Positions 25,450-33,884 of a stretch of 64,000 nucleotides of DNA are shown here, piece by piece (position 1 is the first letter of the stretch; every line of letters starts with the position of its first letter). Below the pieces are notes generated by a model, which saw only the letters and a program-made list of their open reading frames with translations, had not been told where the DNA came from and did no database searches. Source of the stretch: Pedococcus aerophilus (lineage in GTDB: Bacteria; Actinomycetota; Actinomycetes; Actinomycetales; Dermatophilaceae); the NCBI RefSeq assembly GCF_039532215.1, contig NZ_BAAARN010000001.1, positions 2,155,942-2,219,941 of the forward strand, read 5' to 3'. A program made the translations under genes and the position numbers.

Positions 25450-27029
25450 ATGACGCAAGACCACACCCCTGCTCCGACCACCGACCCCGCCCCCGCCGTC
25501 AACCGCCGCACGTTCGTGACCGGCGTCGCCGCGCTCACCGCGGCAGGCGTCGGCACGACCGCCCTGGCCCGCAGCAGCGCCCCGGCGACCGCCTCACCGG
25601 CCGGCGCTCCGGCGGCAGCCCGCCGCACCGCGGCCGCGAACGCCGGCGACGATCCCGTCGGCATGCTGAAGAAGATGCTGTCGTTCGACACCCAGAACTT
25701 CGGCCAAGGCGGCAAGACGCGCGCCCACGCCGAGTGGCTCAAGAGCGTCTGGGACGCCGCGGGCGTCCCGGCCGAGATCATCCCGACCCCGCAGCCGGAC
25801 AACGTCCACCTCATCGCCCGCATCAAGGGCACGTCGACAACCGCCAAGCCGCTGCTGCTGCTCGGGCACTCCGACGTCGTGCCGGTGGAGCGCGAGAACT
25901 GGAGCGTCGACCCGTTCGCGGGGACCGTGAAGAAGGGCGAGATCTACGGCCGCGGCGCCCTCGACATGAAGGGGGCGAACGCTGCCTCGATCAGCGCGCT
26001 GCTGCGCCACGTAGCCGAGGGCGCCAAGTTCGAGCGCGACATCATCATCCTCACCGACTGCGACGAGGAGGCCGGCAGCTACGGCTCCGGCTGGCTCGCC
26101 GAGAACCACTGGGACAAGCTCGATGCCGGGATGGTGCTCACCGAGGGCGGCTGGTTCATCGCGCAGTCCGACAAGACCACGCCGATGCTCATCAGCGTCA
26201 CCCGGCAGGACAAGGTCTACTTCAACCTCGACCTCTACGCCGACGGCACCGCGACCCACTCCTCCAAGCCCATCCCCGACAACGCGATCGTCAGCCTGTC
26301 GAGGGCCGTGGCCGCGATCGGCGACGACCTCGCGCCCGTCCACCTGACGAAGGTGACCCGGGAGTACTTCGAGGCCCTCGCGGACGCGACCGACGACCGC
26401 CGGTGGGAGCGCGCCATACGGGGATGATGCTCAAGGCGCGCAGCCAGCGGTCGCTGGAGCGTGCCGCGGCGCTCGTGGTGAAGGGGTCGGACTACCCCTA
26501 CCTGCACAGTGCCCTGCTGAGGACGACCGCGGCGTACGTCATCGAGGACGCCGGGTACAAGGAGAACGTCATCCCGTCCGAGGCGCACGTGCGCGTCAAC
26601 TGTCGCGGGATCCCCGGTGGGCAGAAGCCGCGTGACTTCGTCGCGGACCTGCGCAAGCGGCTCAAGGGCCGTGACATCGAGGTGAGAGTCGTTGCGCCAG
26701 AAGGGGTTTCGGAGGAGGAGCAGCTCGCGATGCTCGACGAGACGTGGGCCGGCAAGCCCGCGGACCTCAACACCCCGCTCTACAAGGCGATCAAGCAGTC
26801 GTCGGTACAGACGTACCCGGGGGCGCGCTTCTCGCCGGCGCTGTTCGAGGCGGGCACGAGCCTGGGGCCGTGGCGCAAGAAGGGGATCCCCGGCTACGGC
26901 GTCTACCCCTACGTCATCAGCAACGAGCAGCTGATCGGCATGCACGGCAACGACGAGCGCATCTTCACCGAGTCCCTGGAGAAGGGCACGGAGTTCATGT
27001 ACCGCGTGTTCTCCCGCTTCAAGGCCTGA
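25450..27029 (+). pseudogene. Frameshifted M20 family metallopeptidase, Tat-signal bearing
   Basis: Two adjacent frames together encode one M20/CPG2-type zinc peptidase of about 525 residues. The first frame (25450-26427) has a Tat signal (VNRRTFVTGVAALTAAG), the metal ligand motif LLLLGHSDVVPVE, GRGALDMKG and the catalytic Glu of DCDEEAGS, then ends in TGA after WERAIRG. The second (from about 26410 to 27029) continues with MMLKARSQRSLERA and the C-terminal metal-binding region without a signal of its own. Restoring one base near 26405-26430 rejoins them. It is either a genuine pseudogene or a sequencing error. Ribosome site GAGGA at 25437. Confidence 0.85.
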
Positions 27030-27043
27030 GCCGGCGGTCGCTC

Positions 27044-27114
27044 ACCGGTCACTGTGATGCGTTGCTGTCGTCCCATACGGGTTCGGACAGCGCGACGGCA
27101 TCACAGTGATCGGT
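27044..27114. repeat. Long intergenic inverted repeat
   Basis: Arms 27044-27060 (ACCGGTCACTGTGATGC) and 27098-27114 are complementary at 16 of 17 positions; the interior also pairs partly through GCTGTC/GACAGC. It follows the M20 stop by 15 bases and can act as its terminator. The CACTGTGAT core recurs at 27142 and, as CGCTGTGAT, at 28529, so it may belong to a repeat family. Confidence 0.65.
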
Positions 27115-27140
27115 ATGCCGCCCGCGTCAGCCCGCGCCTG

Positions 27141-27165
27141 CCACTGTGATCAGCGGTGGGTTCGG
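27141..27165. repeat. Direct repeat, left copy, flanking the 27.2-28.5 kb gene
   Basis: CCACTGTGATCAGCGGTGGG plus TTCGG matches 22 of 25 bases of 28529-28553, on the other side of the uncharacterised gene. The right copy overlaps the 3' end of the DUF3806 gene, so the left copy looks like a duplicate of that gene end. This could be an insertion footprint or a dispersed palindromic element. Confidence 0.5.
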
Positions 27166-27245
27166 GACTTTGTCCGGTATGGGGTCACACGGTCCGGTTC
27201 GCAGGTAGCGTCGGCCGCGCACCCAGCCGACCCAGGAGAAGCCCC

Positions 27246-28520
27246 ATGGACGATGAGATCCAGCTGATCAGCGATGGCGAAGGGCTGGCCGTCATCGGAG
27301 AACGCGGTGCAGTCGAGCGGTTCCTCGCGTCGGAGGGTCTGGAGTCGAAGGATCTCGGGCTCCCCCGGTTGAGCAAGGCCCTGCGAGCTGGGTCGTCTGT
27401 TGCCACGGCTGGGTCCGAAGTCGCTGCGAACTCCGGGCAGTGGGTGAAGCTGACCAAGCAGTCAGCCGAGCTGGTGAACAAGTACGGGTTGAGCGAGACC
27501 GCGAAGAATGTCCACTCCGGGGTCGTCAGGAACGACAAGGGGCAGATCAAGGGCATCCTCACCTTCGCCAAAGGCACCGGGGCGAAGGGGCTGACGAATC
27601 CAGCTCTCTTGGCCGGAGCAGCCGGACTCATGGCCCAACTGGCCATGCAGCAGGCCATGGACGAGATCACGCAGTACCTCGAGGTCATCGACGCCAAGGT
27701 CGACGACATCCTCCGCACCCAGAAGGACTCCGTGATCGCCGACATGATCGGTGTTCAGCTCGTCATCGAGGAGGCCATGACCATCCGGGACACGGTCGGA
27801 CGAGTCTCGGACATCACCTGGTCCAAGGTTCAGGGCACGACCTGGACTGTCGCGCGCACCCAGGCGTACGCCTTGGGTGAGCTCGATGCCCTCGCCAAGA
27901 ACGTCGAAAGCCAGCGCAAGATCAGCGACTTGGTGGACAAGTCCAAGGAGGCTGACACCAAGAGTCGTGAGTGGCTCGCTGTCCTGGCCCGGTGCTTCCA
28001 GCTCCAAGACGCCATCGCGGTGCTCGAGCTGGACCGGATGCTTGACGCGGCACCTGACGAGCTCGAGCAGCACCGTGTGGGTCTCCGCATCGCCCGGGCG
28101 AACCGGCTCGACGCGATCGGGCAGACGACCGAGAACCTCATGTCGCGCTTGGAGGCGGCAGCCAGTACTGCGAACGACAAGGTGCTACTGCACCCGACGG
28201 GTTCGCGTGATGTCGTACGCGCGAGCAACCACGTCGCGACCGCCGTCACTGATCTGCAGAGCAGGCTCGGACTGGAAGGTGGACGGCAGTCTCTCGAGGC
28301 CCGGCGGTGGACTCATGCGGCAGCCGACGCGAAGGACCGCGCCATCGAACGAGGTGCTGGCGGTGCCGACGTCGCCCGCCGACTCGGCACGGACTCGCTA
28401 CGCGTTGGCACCGAATCACTCGGCCGCGCCAAGTCTGCGTCCGGCAAGTTGTCCGGTCGCATCGGCGAGCGCTCACTGCGTCGACGCGGCAGGGACGAAG
28501 CCGGGTCTGACGAGGACTGA
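27246..28520 (+). CDS. Uncharacterised helical protein with central hydrophobic segment
   Basis: A 424-residue protein with no family I can name with certainty; similar unannotated proteins occur in actinobacteria. It is almost entirely helical. A hydrophobic stretch at about residues 117-136 (NPALLAGAAGLMAQLAM) runs into an amphipathic helix (DEITQYLEVIDAKVDDILRT), and long charged helices follow (residues 200-340). The tail is strongly basic (SLRRRGRDE). No signal peptide. Start ATG at 27246 with AGGAGA seven bases upstream. The hydrophobic hairpin plus long helices would fit a membrane-active or scaffold protein, but that is speculation. It is bracketed by 25-bp direct repeats. Confidence 0.6.
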   Translation: MDDEIQLISDGEGLAVIGERGAVERFLASEGLESKDLGLPRLSKALRAGSSVATAGSEVAANSGQWVKLTKQSAELVNKYGLSETAKNVHSGVVRNDKGQIKGILTFAKGTGAKGLTNPALLAGAAGLMAQLAMQQAMDEITQYLEVIDAKVDDILRTQKDSVIADMIGVQLVIEEAMTIRDTVGRVSDITWSKVQGTTWTVARTQAYALGELDALAKNVESQRKISDLVDKSKEADTKSREWLAVLARCFQLQDAIAVLELDRMLDAAPDELEQHRVGLRIARANRLDAIGQTTENLMSRLEAAASTANDKVLLHPTGSRDVVRASNHVATAVTDLQSRLGLEGGRQSLEARRWTHAAADAKDRAIERGAGGADVARRLGTDSLRVGTESLGRAKSASGKLSGRIGERSLRRRGRDEAGSDED

Positions 28521-28528
28521 CGTACCTT

Positions 28529-28553
28529 CCGCTGTGATCAGCGGCGGGTGCGG
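28529..28553. repeat. Direct repeat, right copy
   Basis: CCGCTGTGATCAGCGGCGGG plus TGCGG, 22 of 25 identical to 27141-27165. It contains a CCGCTG/CAGCGG hairpin with a 4-base loop between two convergent genes and includes the stop codon of the DUF3806 gene (28538-28540). Confidence 0.5.
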
Positions 28554-29053
28554 CGGCGGACGATGTGGCCGACCACCGCGGGGATCCAGCCGGTCTCGCC
28601 GCGCATCCACCGTCCGGCGACGAGGTTGTGCGGCACGACGACGAACGAGCCCTTGAAGCCCTCGGTCAGCGACAGGTCGGTGCCGAACACATCGGTCACC
28701 ACCTGCCAGTCGAGGTCGGTGGTGCGGTCGAGGTGGGTGCCGATGCCGATGGCGTACCGCTCGACGATCGCTGCGTGGTCGGGCCGACTGTCCTCGTCGC
28801 CCGCCGCCCACGCGGCATAAGCCTTGTCGAGGCCCTCACTCAGGGAGGCGAGGTCGTCGACGTCCACACCCTCCGCCTCGAGGGCTCTCAGGGCGGCGTC
28901 GATGCGCGCCTTCTCGTCGGCGCCAAGGCCCTTGACGATCGGGCGCAGCGACTCGCCGTCGTCGACGAGCTGGTCACCGGCCGACGCGAGCTCGAGCTCC
29001 TCGACGGGCTCCGGCTCGGTGTCCGAGTCCTTGCGGCGACCGAACCAGGCCAT
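28538..29053 (-). CDS. DUF3806 domain protein
   Basis: A 171-residue cytosolic protein with an acidic N-terminal half and a C-terminal DUF3806-like domain (YAIGIGTHLDRTTDLDWQVV, then GSFVVVPHNLVAGRWMRGET), ending in a basic RRRTRR tail. Function unknown. It starts 6 bases after the stop of the rhodanese gene and is probably co-transcribed with it. The end of the gene lies in the right-hand direct repeat. Confidence 0.72.
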   Translation of the reverse strand: MAWFGRRKDSDTEPEPVEELELASAGDQLVDDGESLRPIVKGLGADEKARIDAALRALEAEGVDVDDLASLSEGLDKAYAAWAAGDEDSRPDHAAIVERYAIGIGTHLDRTTDLDWQVVTDVFGTDLSLTEGFKGSFVVVPHNLVAGRWMRGETGWIPAVVGHIVRRRTRR

Positions 29054-29059
29054 CGTCGG

Positions 29060-29386
29060 CTACTTGACCGACGCGGTGCCGGAGTCGGCGGCCAGCGGCT
29101 TGCCCGCGGCCTCCCAGGCCTTCATGCCGCCGTCGACGTTCGCCACGTCGAAGCCCTGCTGCGACAGCCACGCCACCGCGCGGGCCGAACGGCCACCGGC
29201 GCGGCAGGTGACCGCGAGCGTGCCGGAGTCGGTGTCAGGGAGCTCGTCGAGGCGCGCGGGCAGATCACCCAACGGGATGTGCACCGCGCCGGGGGCGTGG
29301 CCGGCATCCCACTCGTCCTGTTCGCGCACGTCGAGCATGACGGCGTCGTCGGCGACTTCGGACACGGACACCTGGGGGATGTTCAT
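29060..29386 (-). CDS. Rhodanese-like domain protein
   Basis: A single-domain rhodanese of about 108 residues. The active-site loop VTCRAGGRSARA carries the persulfide-forming Cys and follows the expected DVREQDEWDAGHAPGAVHIP block (CH2A-type). A sulfur-transfer or sulfide-handling role in the cytosol is the family norm; the partner is unknown. ATG at 29386 used; an ATG three codons upstream (29395) is also possible. Divergent from the small acidic protein at 29459. Confidence 0.9.
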   Translation of the reverse strand: MNIPQVSVSEVADDAVMLDVREQDEWDAGHAPGAVHIPLGDLPARLDELPDTDSGTLAVTCRAGGRSARAVAWLSQQGFDVANVDGGMKAWEAAGKPLAADSGTASVK

Positions 29387-29458
29387 GGCCGCCATCCTGC
29401 CACCGCGGGGTGCCGCTCGCCGAGGCATGTCACCCCGCCCGCGACTAGGGTCGAACCC

Positions 29459-29851
29459 ATGACTGAACAGGTGCCTGTCGGCCACACCCCGGACCGCGGT
29501 CTCACGATCACCCTGAGCACGCCGTTCGTGGAGTCGCTGAGCCCCGAGCAGCTCGACCACTACGTCCGCACGGTCGTCGCGATGGGCGAGTCGGCCAACG
29601 ACGGCACCTCCCCGTCGGACCTCGCCGAGCGCCTCAAGGACGCCCTCGAAAGTGGTGGCGTGCAGCTCCCGCCCACGTCGTACGACCGCCTCGGCGAGCA
29701 GCTCACCGAGTCCAGCGGCGCCCCGCTGTCGATCATCACCGACAAGGACCAGCTCCTGTATGGCGAGGAGGACGCGACCGCCGCGGCTCACCGCCCGGCC
29801 GTCCCCGACGCCGCCGACCCCGACTCGGACAACCGCCCGACGTACTCCTGA
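29459..29851 (+). CDS. Small acidic protein of unknown function
   Basis: A 130-residue acidic protein, no family recognised. A short N-terminal beta segment (GLTITLSTPFVESLSPEQLD) and a helical centre (DLAERLKDALESGGVQL) precede a disordered Asp/Pro/Ala-rich tail. No signal or membrane segment. It ends 11 bases before the MBL-fold hydrolase gene, so the two are likely co-transcribed. Confidence 0.65.
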   Translation: MTEQVPVGHTPDRGLTITLSTPFVESLSPEQLDHYVRTVVAMGESANDGTSPSDLAERLKDALESGGVQLPPTSYDRLGEQLTESSGAPLSIITDKDQLLYGEEDATAAAHRPAVPDAADPDSDNRPTYS

Positions 29852-29862
29852 CTGTTCCACCC

Positions 29863-30702
29863 GTGGGTCACCCGCAGCCGTTGCAGGTCCGGTGGATCCA
29901 CGGGTCGGAGTCGGCCAGGCAGAACACCGACCCGGACCTGCAGGTCCACTGGCACGACGACGCCACGGTGATCCTGCGGCAGAACAAGGCCATCAACTAC
30001 GAGGCGCCGTTCCTTTTCCTGCTGTTCGGTGACGAGCGCGCCCTGCTGCTGGACACGGGGGCAATGGCGGATCCTGCGCTGCTTCCGCTGCGCGACACCG
30101 TCGACGCGCTCGTCGACCAGTGGTTGCAACGCCATCCGCGTCCCGGGTACGAGCTGCTGGTCCTGCACACCCACTCGCACGGTGACCACGTCGCCAGGGA
30201 CGGACAGTTCGCCGACCGCCCCGACACCACGGTGGTCGACGCCGGCCACAAGTCGATCCACGGCTTCCTCGGGCTCACATCGGACCTGGACCGCCCGGCC
30301 CGGCTCGACCTCGGTGGGCGAGTGGTGGACTGCATCGCGAGCCCGGGCCACGACGCGGCGGCGGTGACGTACTTCGACGACCGGACCGGGTTCCTCCTCG
30401 CCGGCGACACGGTCTACCCGGGGCGGCTCTACGTCGAGGACCGGGTCGCCTTCGCGCAGACCATCGACCGGCTCGTGGCGTTCGCGGACACCCACCCAGT
30501 GACCCACGTGCTCGGCTGCCACATCGAGATGAGCACCACCCCGGGCGTGGACTACCCGATCCGCACCACCTTCCAGCCGGACGAGCCGCCGCTGGAGATG
30601 ACCGTCGACCAGCTCCGTGACGTGGCTCGGGCGCTGGCGGAGGCCGGCGATCGTCGCGGCCGCCACGTCTTCGCGCACTTCGTCCTGCACCTCGACGGCT
30701 AG
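29863..30702 (+). CDS. MBL-fold metallohydrolase
   Basis: A 279-residue metallo-beta-lactamase-fold hydrolase. The dinuclear metal site is clear: LHTHSHGDHVARD (HxHxDH), then ASPGHDAAAV, then LLAGDTVYPG and a late VLGCHIEMS His. The fold group includes glyoxalase II-like thioesterases and lactonases; the substrate cannot be assigned. GTG start at 29863. Downstream of the small acidic gene by 11 bases. Confidence 0.86.
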   Translation: MGHPQPLQVRWIHGSESARQNTDPDLQVHWHDDATVILRQNKAINYEAPFLFLLFGDERALLLDTGAMADPALLPLRDTVDALVDQWLQRHPRPGYELLVLHTHSHGDHVARDGQFADRPDTTVVDAGHKSIHGFLGLTSDLDRPARLDLGGRVVDCIASPGHDAAAVTYFDDRTGFLLAGDTVYPGRLYVEDRVAFAQTIDRLVAFADTHPVTHVLGCHIEMSTTPGVDYPIRTTFQPDEPPLEMTVDQLRDVARALAEAGDRRGRHVFAHFVLHLDG

Positions 30703-30761
30703 GCGGGACGACCAGGTCCGCAGTCGGCTCGGCAGTCGGCGGTCGCTGACAGACTCGGGGC

Positions 30762-31205
30762 ATGCCCCGCTCGCCGCGCATCGAGCCTTCCGGTGACTTG
30801 GTCGCCCGCGTGGCCGCCACGGCGCTGGCGCTGCCCGAGGCCTACGAGGAGGACGCCTGGACCGGCGTGAGGTGGCGCGTCCGGAGCAAGACCTTCGCGC
30901 ACATCCTCGTCGCCCAGGAGGGCTACACCTCGGCCTACCGCGATCTAACGGGAGTGACCGCGCCGACCACCGTGCTGACCTTCCAGTCGTCCGGTGACGA
31001 GCTGTCAGCCCTGGCCCACGCCGGACCGCCGTTCTACAAGCCCCCGTGGTCACCCACCGTCATCGGCATGGTGCTCGACGAGGACTCCGACTGGGACGAG
31101 GTCGCCGAGCTCGTGACCGAGAGCTACCGCTTTTGCGCTCCTCAGATGTTGAGGCGGCGGCTGGATGGTGGGGACGAGCGTCCCGCCGGGGCACGAGCCC
31201 CGTAG
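30762..31205 (+). CDS. MmcQ/YjbR family protein
   Basis: A 147-residue protein of the YjbR fold (double-wing, CyaY-like). Seen: ALALPEAYEEDAWTGVRWRVRSKTFA, the start of the YjbR domain, and the end block WSPTVIGMVLDEDSDWDEVAELVTESYRFCAP. Members have been suggested to bind DNA, without firm function. A charged low-complexity tail (RRRLDGGDERPAGARAP) follows. Confidence 0.8.
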   Translation: MPRSPRIEPSGDLVARVAATALALPEAYEEDAWTGVRWRVRSKTFAHILVAQEGYTSAYRDLTGVTAPTTVLTFQSSGDELSALAHAGPPFYKPPWSPTVIGMVLDEDSDWDEVAELVTESYRFCAPQMLRRRLDGGDERPAGARAP

Positions 31206-31375
31206 GTCGCGCCGGTGAGAGAGGGCGAGGAGGGTGACGCACACCGCCCTACCCAGCCCGAGGACAGCAAGAAGAGCGGGCATCCGGCCAGGGGCGCAGT
31301 CCCGGAGGGACCCTGGACAGAGCCGCGACCACAATTCGGTTGCCCACCCACCGACGGCACTGACACCCTCGCTCA

Positions 31376-31708
31376 ATGGCCAGCAGCACCGCCCGGACGC
31401 TCTTCGACCGGTTCGACCAGACCGCCGTCGCGGTGGTGCAGGCACGGCCTGAGGCGGATCCGACGATGATCAAGGAGATCTTCGAGGAAGCGGCGACTCT
31501 GCTGCACAACGGGATCGCTCTCGACCACCTCGACGACCATGACGCCGACATCGTCATCGCCGGGCTGTGCATCGCGCTCAGCGATGCGGACGTGACGACC
31601 GCCCTGTTGACCCTGTTCTACGCCGCCACCGACGAGCCCGACGGCCTTCACGACCCCGCAGGCGCCGCCCTGGCCTACGAGAATGTCCTGAGGATCCTGC
31701 AACTCTGA
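31376..31708 (+). CDS. Small helical hypothetical protein
   Basis: A 110-residue all-helical, acidic protein with no recognised family. It reads as coding from codon use and balanced composition (TLFDRFDQTAVAVVQARPEA, then ATLLHNGIALDHLDDHDADI). No ribosome site is evident before the ATG at 31376, so it may be leaderless. The preceding 170 bases hold no convincing gene. Confidence 0.55.
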   Translation: MASSTARTLFDRFDQTAVAVVQARPEADPTMIKEIFEEAATLLHNGIALDHLDDHDADIVIAGLCIALSDADVTTALLTLFYAATDEPDGLHDPAGAALAYENVLRILQL

Positions 31709-31771
31709 GGGCCCCCCGAAGAGCGTCGCGTCGTCGCCCTCGCCCACGCCCAAGAGCCACGCCTGGCTCCG

Positions 31772-31796
31772 TCGCCGCGGGTAAGTGCCGCGGCGA
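31772..31796. terminator. Hairpin between convergent genes
   Basis: Perfect 9-bp arms (TCGCCGCGG / CCGCGGCGA) around a 7-nt loop, between the small hypothetical gene ending at 31708 and the convergent epimerase gene ending at 31860. No T-tract. Confidence 0.45.
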
Positions 31797-31859
31797 GGAG
31801 GGGCGAGCCGTCGGGGAAGTCCTTGGTCTCTGTGGTCGCTTCAGCGGTTGACCAGCCTG

Positions 31860-32792
31860 TCAGGGGCGGTTGGTGGCGACCCACGCATCGAGCGACTCCA
31901 GCACCGTGTCAACGACGCTGTGCTTCGGCTCGAAGCCGAGGAGGTCCTTGGCCTTGGCCATCGAGAACATGGGCGCTCGGCCGATGTGCTCCATCGTGGC
32001 CTGGGCTGCCTCGGGGTCGACGCGCTGCTCGAACTCGGCCCACGGCGCGAACTCGAGCTTGGGCTCGTGGCCGAAGTGCCGGGCGACGAGCTCGGCGTAC
32101 CCGCGCAGGGTGAGCGCCTCGGTGCAGACGCTGTTGAAGCTCTCGCCCACGGCCTGGTCCGAGTTGTCGAGGCAGGCCTGGTGCAGGCCTGCGACGTCCT
32201 CGGCGTGGACGTGGTGGATCGTCTCGCCGCCACGGTCGGGCAGCAGGCAGGAGCCGTCCTCGCGCAGGCGGTCGATGACGCCGGGGTCGAGGTTGCCCTG
32301 CGGGTTGATCGCCATCCAGCCCGGGCCGGAGATGTGGCCGGGGTGCACGACGCTGGCGCGGACCCGGTCCTGGGTCATGAGGTACTGCTCGACGGCGAGC
32401 TTGTTGACGCCGTACTCGCCGTAGGGGTGCTTGGGGGCGTCTTCCCTCGTCGGGACCAGGGCGCTCGCGCCGTACGACCAGACGGTGCCGGTGTGAATGA
32501 GGTGCTGGCCGTCCAAGGCTTCGACTAGTTGGCGGGCCTGATCGGGGGTGAAACAGGTGAGGTCCATGACGGCGTCGGGCTTCAGGCCAGCGACGGTCGT
32601 TCCAAAGGTGCCGTCACGCTCGGAGGCCTCGCGGTCGCAGACGACCATCTCGACGTCCTGCCAACGGTCGTCGTCGCGGTACGCCTTCTGCGTTCCCCGG
32701 CTAATCACCACGGTCTCATGACCCGCCTCGACCAGGCTGGGAGCCAAGTAGGTGCCGATGTGTCCAGTCCCGCCGATGACGACTACGCGCAT
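31860..32792 (-). CDS. NAD-dependent epimerase/dehydratase family protein
   Basis: A 310-residue extended short-chain dehydrogenase-type protein. The NAD-binding motif MRVVVIGGTGHIGTYL opens the protein; the catalytic Tyr-x-x-x-Lys is visible as YGEYGVNKLAVEQ, followed by RASVVHPGHISGPG. The substrate is unknown. It marks the last gene of core-like composition before the low-GC island to its right. Confidence 0.86.
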   Translation of the reverse strand: MRVVVIGGTGHIGTYLAPSLVEAGHETVVISRGTQKAYRDDDRWQDVEMVVCDREASERDGTFGTTVAGLKPDAVMDLTCFTPDQARQLVEALDGQHLIHTGTVWSYGASALVPTREDAPKHPYGEYGVNKLAVEQYLMTQDRVRASVVHPGHISGPGWMAINPQGNLDPGVIDRLREDGSCLLPDRGGETIHHVHAEDVAGLHQACLDNSDQAVGESFNSVCTEALTLRGYAELVARHFGHEPKLEFAPWAEFEQRVDPEAAQATMEHIGRAPMFSMAKAKDLLGFEPKHSVVDTVLESLDAWVATNRP

Positions 32793-33004
32793 GCCTCGAC
32801 GCTAGCCGTCAGCCCGAAAGCCCGCCGATCAGCAGGTTCCCCACACCGCCCACTGTGGGCGTAGGCACCGCCGAGATTGCGCGACTCCTTGGCCGGCAGC
32901 GGCGCGGCTGTCGTGACCACCGTCCTCCAAGAAACGCGTTCGCCGCCCGCCGCCGTTTGACGGACTCGCAGCGAATTAGCGCGGACTTGTGCAAGGCTAA
33001 GCGT

Positions 33005-33883
33005 GTGACGGGTGGCGGGGGCGACACGGGCGAATTGGGTGGCGCGACGGATTCGACGAATCTGCCAGGAATGCTCAGGGAGCTGCGCGATCTGACCGGC
33101 GTCGACTTCGCGGCTCAACAGGCTGAGTACAGCAGTTTCGCTGCCGCCGCAGAGTCGTCGATTTTAGAGACCCGTCTCGCGGACGCGCTATTCGAGTTGC
33201 ACGAAGGGCTTCGCAGCTCGCGAATTCTTGGGACAATTGGATCGATCGATTCGTGGGCGGACGGAAGTACCAATTTCCGCATTGTTTCAAAGTCGTGGCC
33301 CTCGGTCGTAGACAAGCTCTATCGCCTGAACATCGAAGAGAACGAACTGGCCCCCAACCCGCCGTTCCTTCCCAACTTGCATGAGCGAGTTGCAGGCGCG
33401 TCGTACTCAAAAAGCCAACAATGGATCACTCCGTCCAACGTCAGCGAATTCGCAGATGATCTGGTGCGAACCAAGTTTGTTGTTCCGTTCGTAGACGGCG
33501 TGATCCAAGTAAGCGACAAGATCAAGGAGTTGATCTACGCTGAATCCCTTCCCCGATACGTGAAATACCACGCGAAGGACTCCGGCTATCACGCAAGACA
33601 TCTTTACTGTCTTCTAGAAGTACCTGCCGCGGGAGGCGGGTCGCGTACGGTGGCGCTGGAAATTAAGGTGTTGACCAAACTACAGGACACTCTTGGAGAA
33701 CTCACGCACCTCCTGTACGAGGCGAAACGCACTGGCCGAATTCCTTCCGAGAAGAAGCGAAAACTGGCATGGATGATCGATTCCCCCGACTTCTTGGCCT
33801 CATACGTTGGCCACAGTGCGCACTTTATCGAAGCGCAATTGGTAATTTTGAAGAGTGAACTGATGGAAATGGAGGCGGAATAG
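33005..33883 (+). CDS. RelA/SpoT-fold nucleotidyltransferase-like protein
   Basis: A 292-residue protein whose centre matches the RelA/SpoT synthetase domain. Seen in order: FRIVSKSWPSVVDKLYR (residues 91-107, the substrate K-S-x-x-S-x-x-x-K region), FADDLVRTKFVVPF (149-162, catalytic-Asp position D151/D152), DSGYHARHLY (192-201, GYxxxH) and VALEIKVLTKLQDTLGELTH (216-235, catalytic Glu E219). The C-terminal FLASYVGHSAHFIEA occurs in stand-alone members. It lacks HD, TGS and ACT domains. Comparable small enzymes make alarmones or pyrophosphorylate tRNA as toxins. GTG at 33005 is a tentative start (ATG at 33071 is alternative). One base separates it from the DUF262 gene. AT-rich relative to the flanks. 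Confidence 0.75.
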   Translation: MTGGGGDTGELGGATDSTNLPGMLRELRDLTGVDFAAQQAEYSSFAAAAESSILETRLADALFELHEGLRSSRILGTIGSIDSWADGSTNFRIVSKSWPSVVDKLYRLNIEENELAPNPPFLPNLHERVAGASYSKSQQWITPSNVSEFADDLVRTKFVVPFVDGVIQVSDKIKELIYAESLPRYVKYHAKDSGYHARHLYCLLEVPAAGGGSRTVALEIKVLTKLQDTLGELTHLLYEAKRTGRIPSEKKRKLAWMIDSPDFLASYVGHSAHFIEAQLVILKSELMEMEAE

Positions 33884-33884
33884 T

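Noticed and set aside
32840-32859. Small CCCACA/TGTGGG hairpin at the left edge of the island
   Set aside because: Only 6-bp arms; too weak to call an attachment site or terminator.
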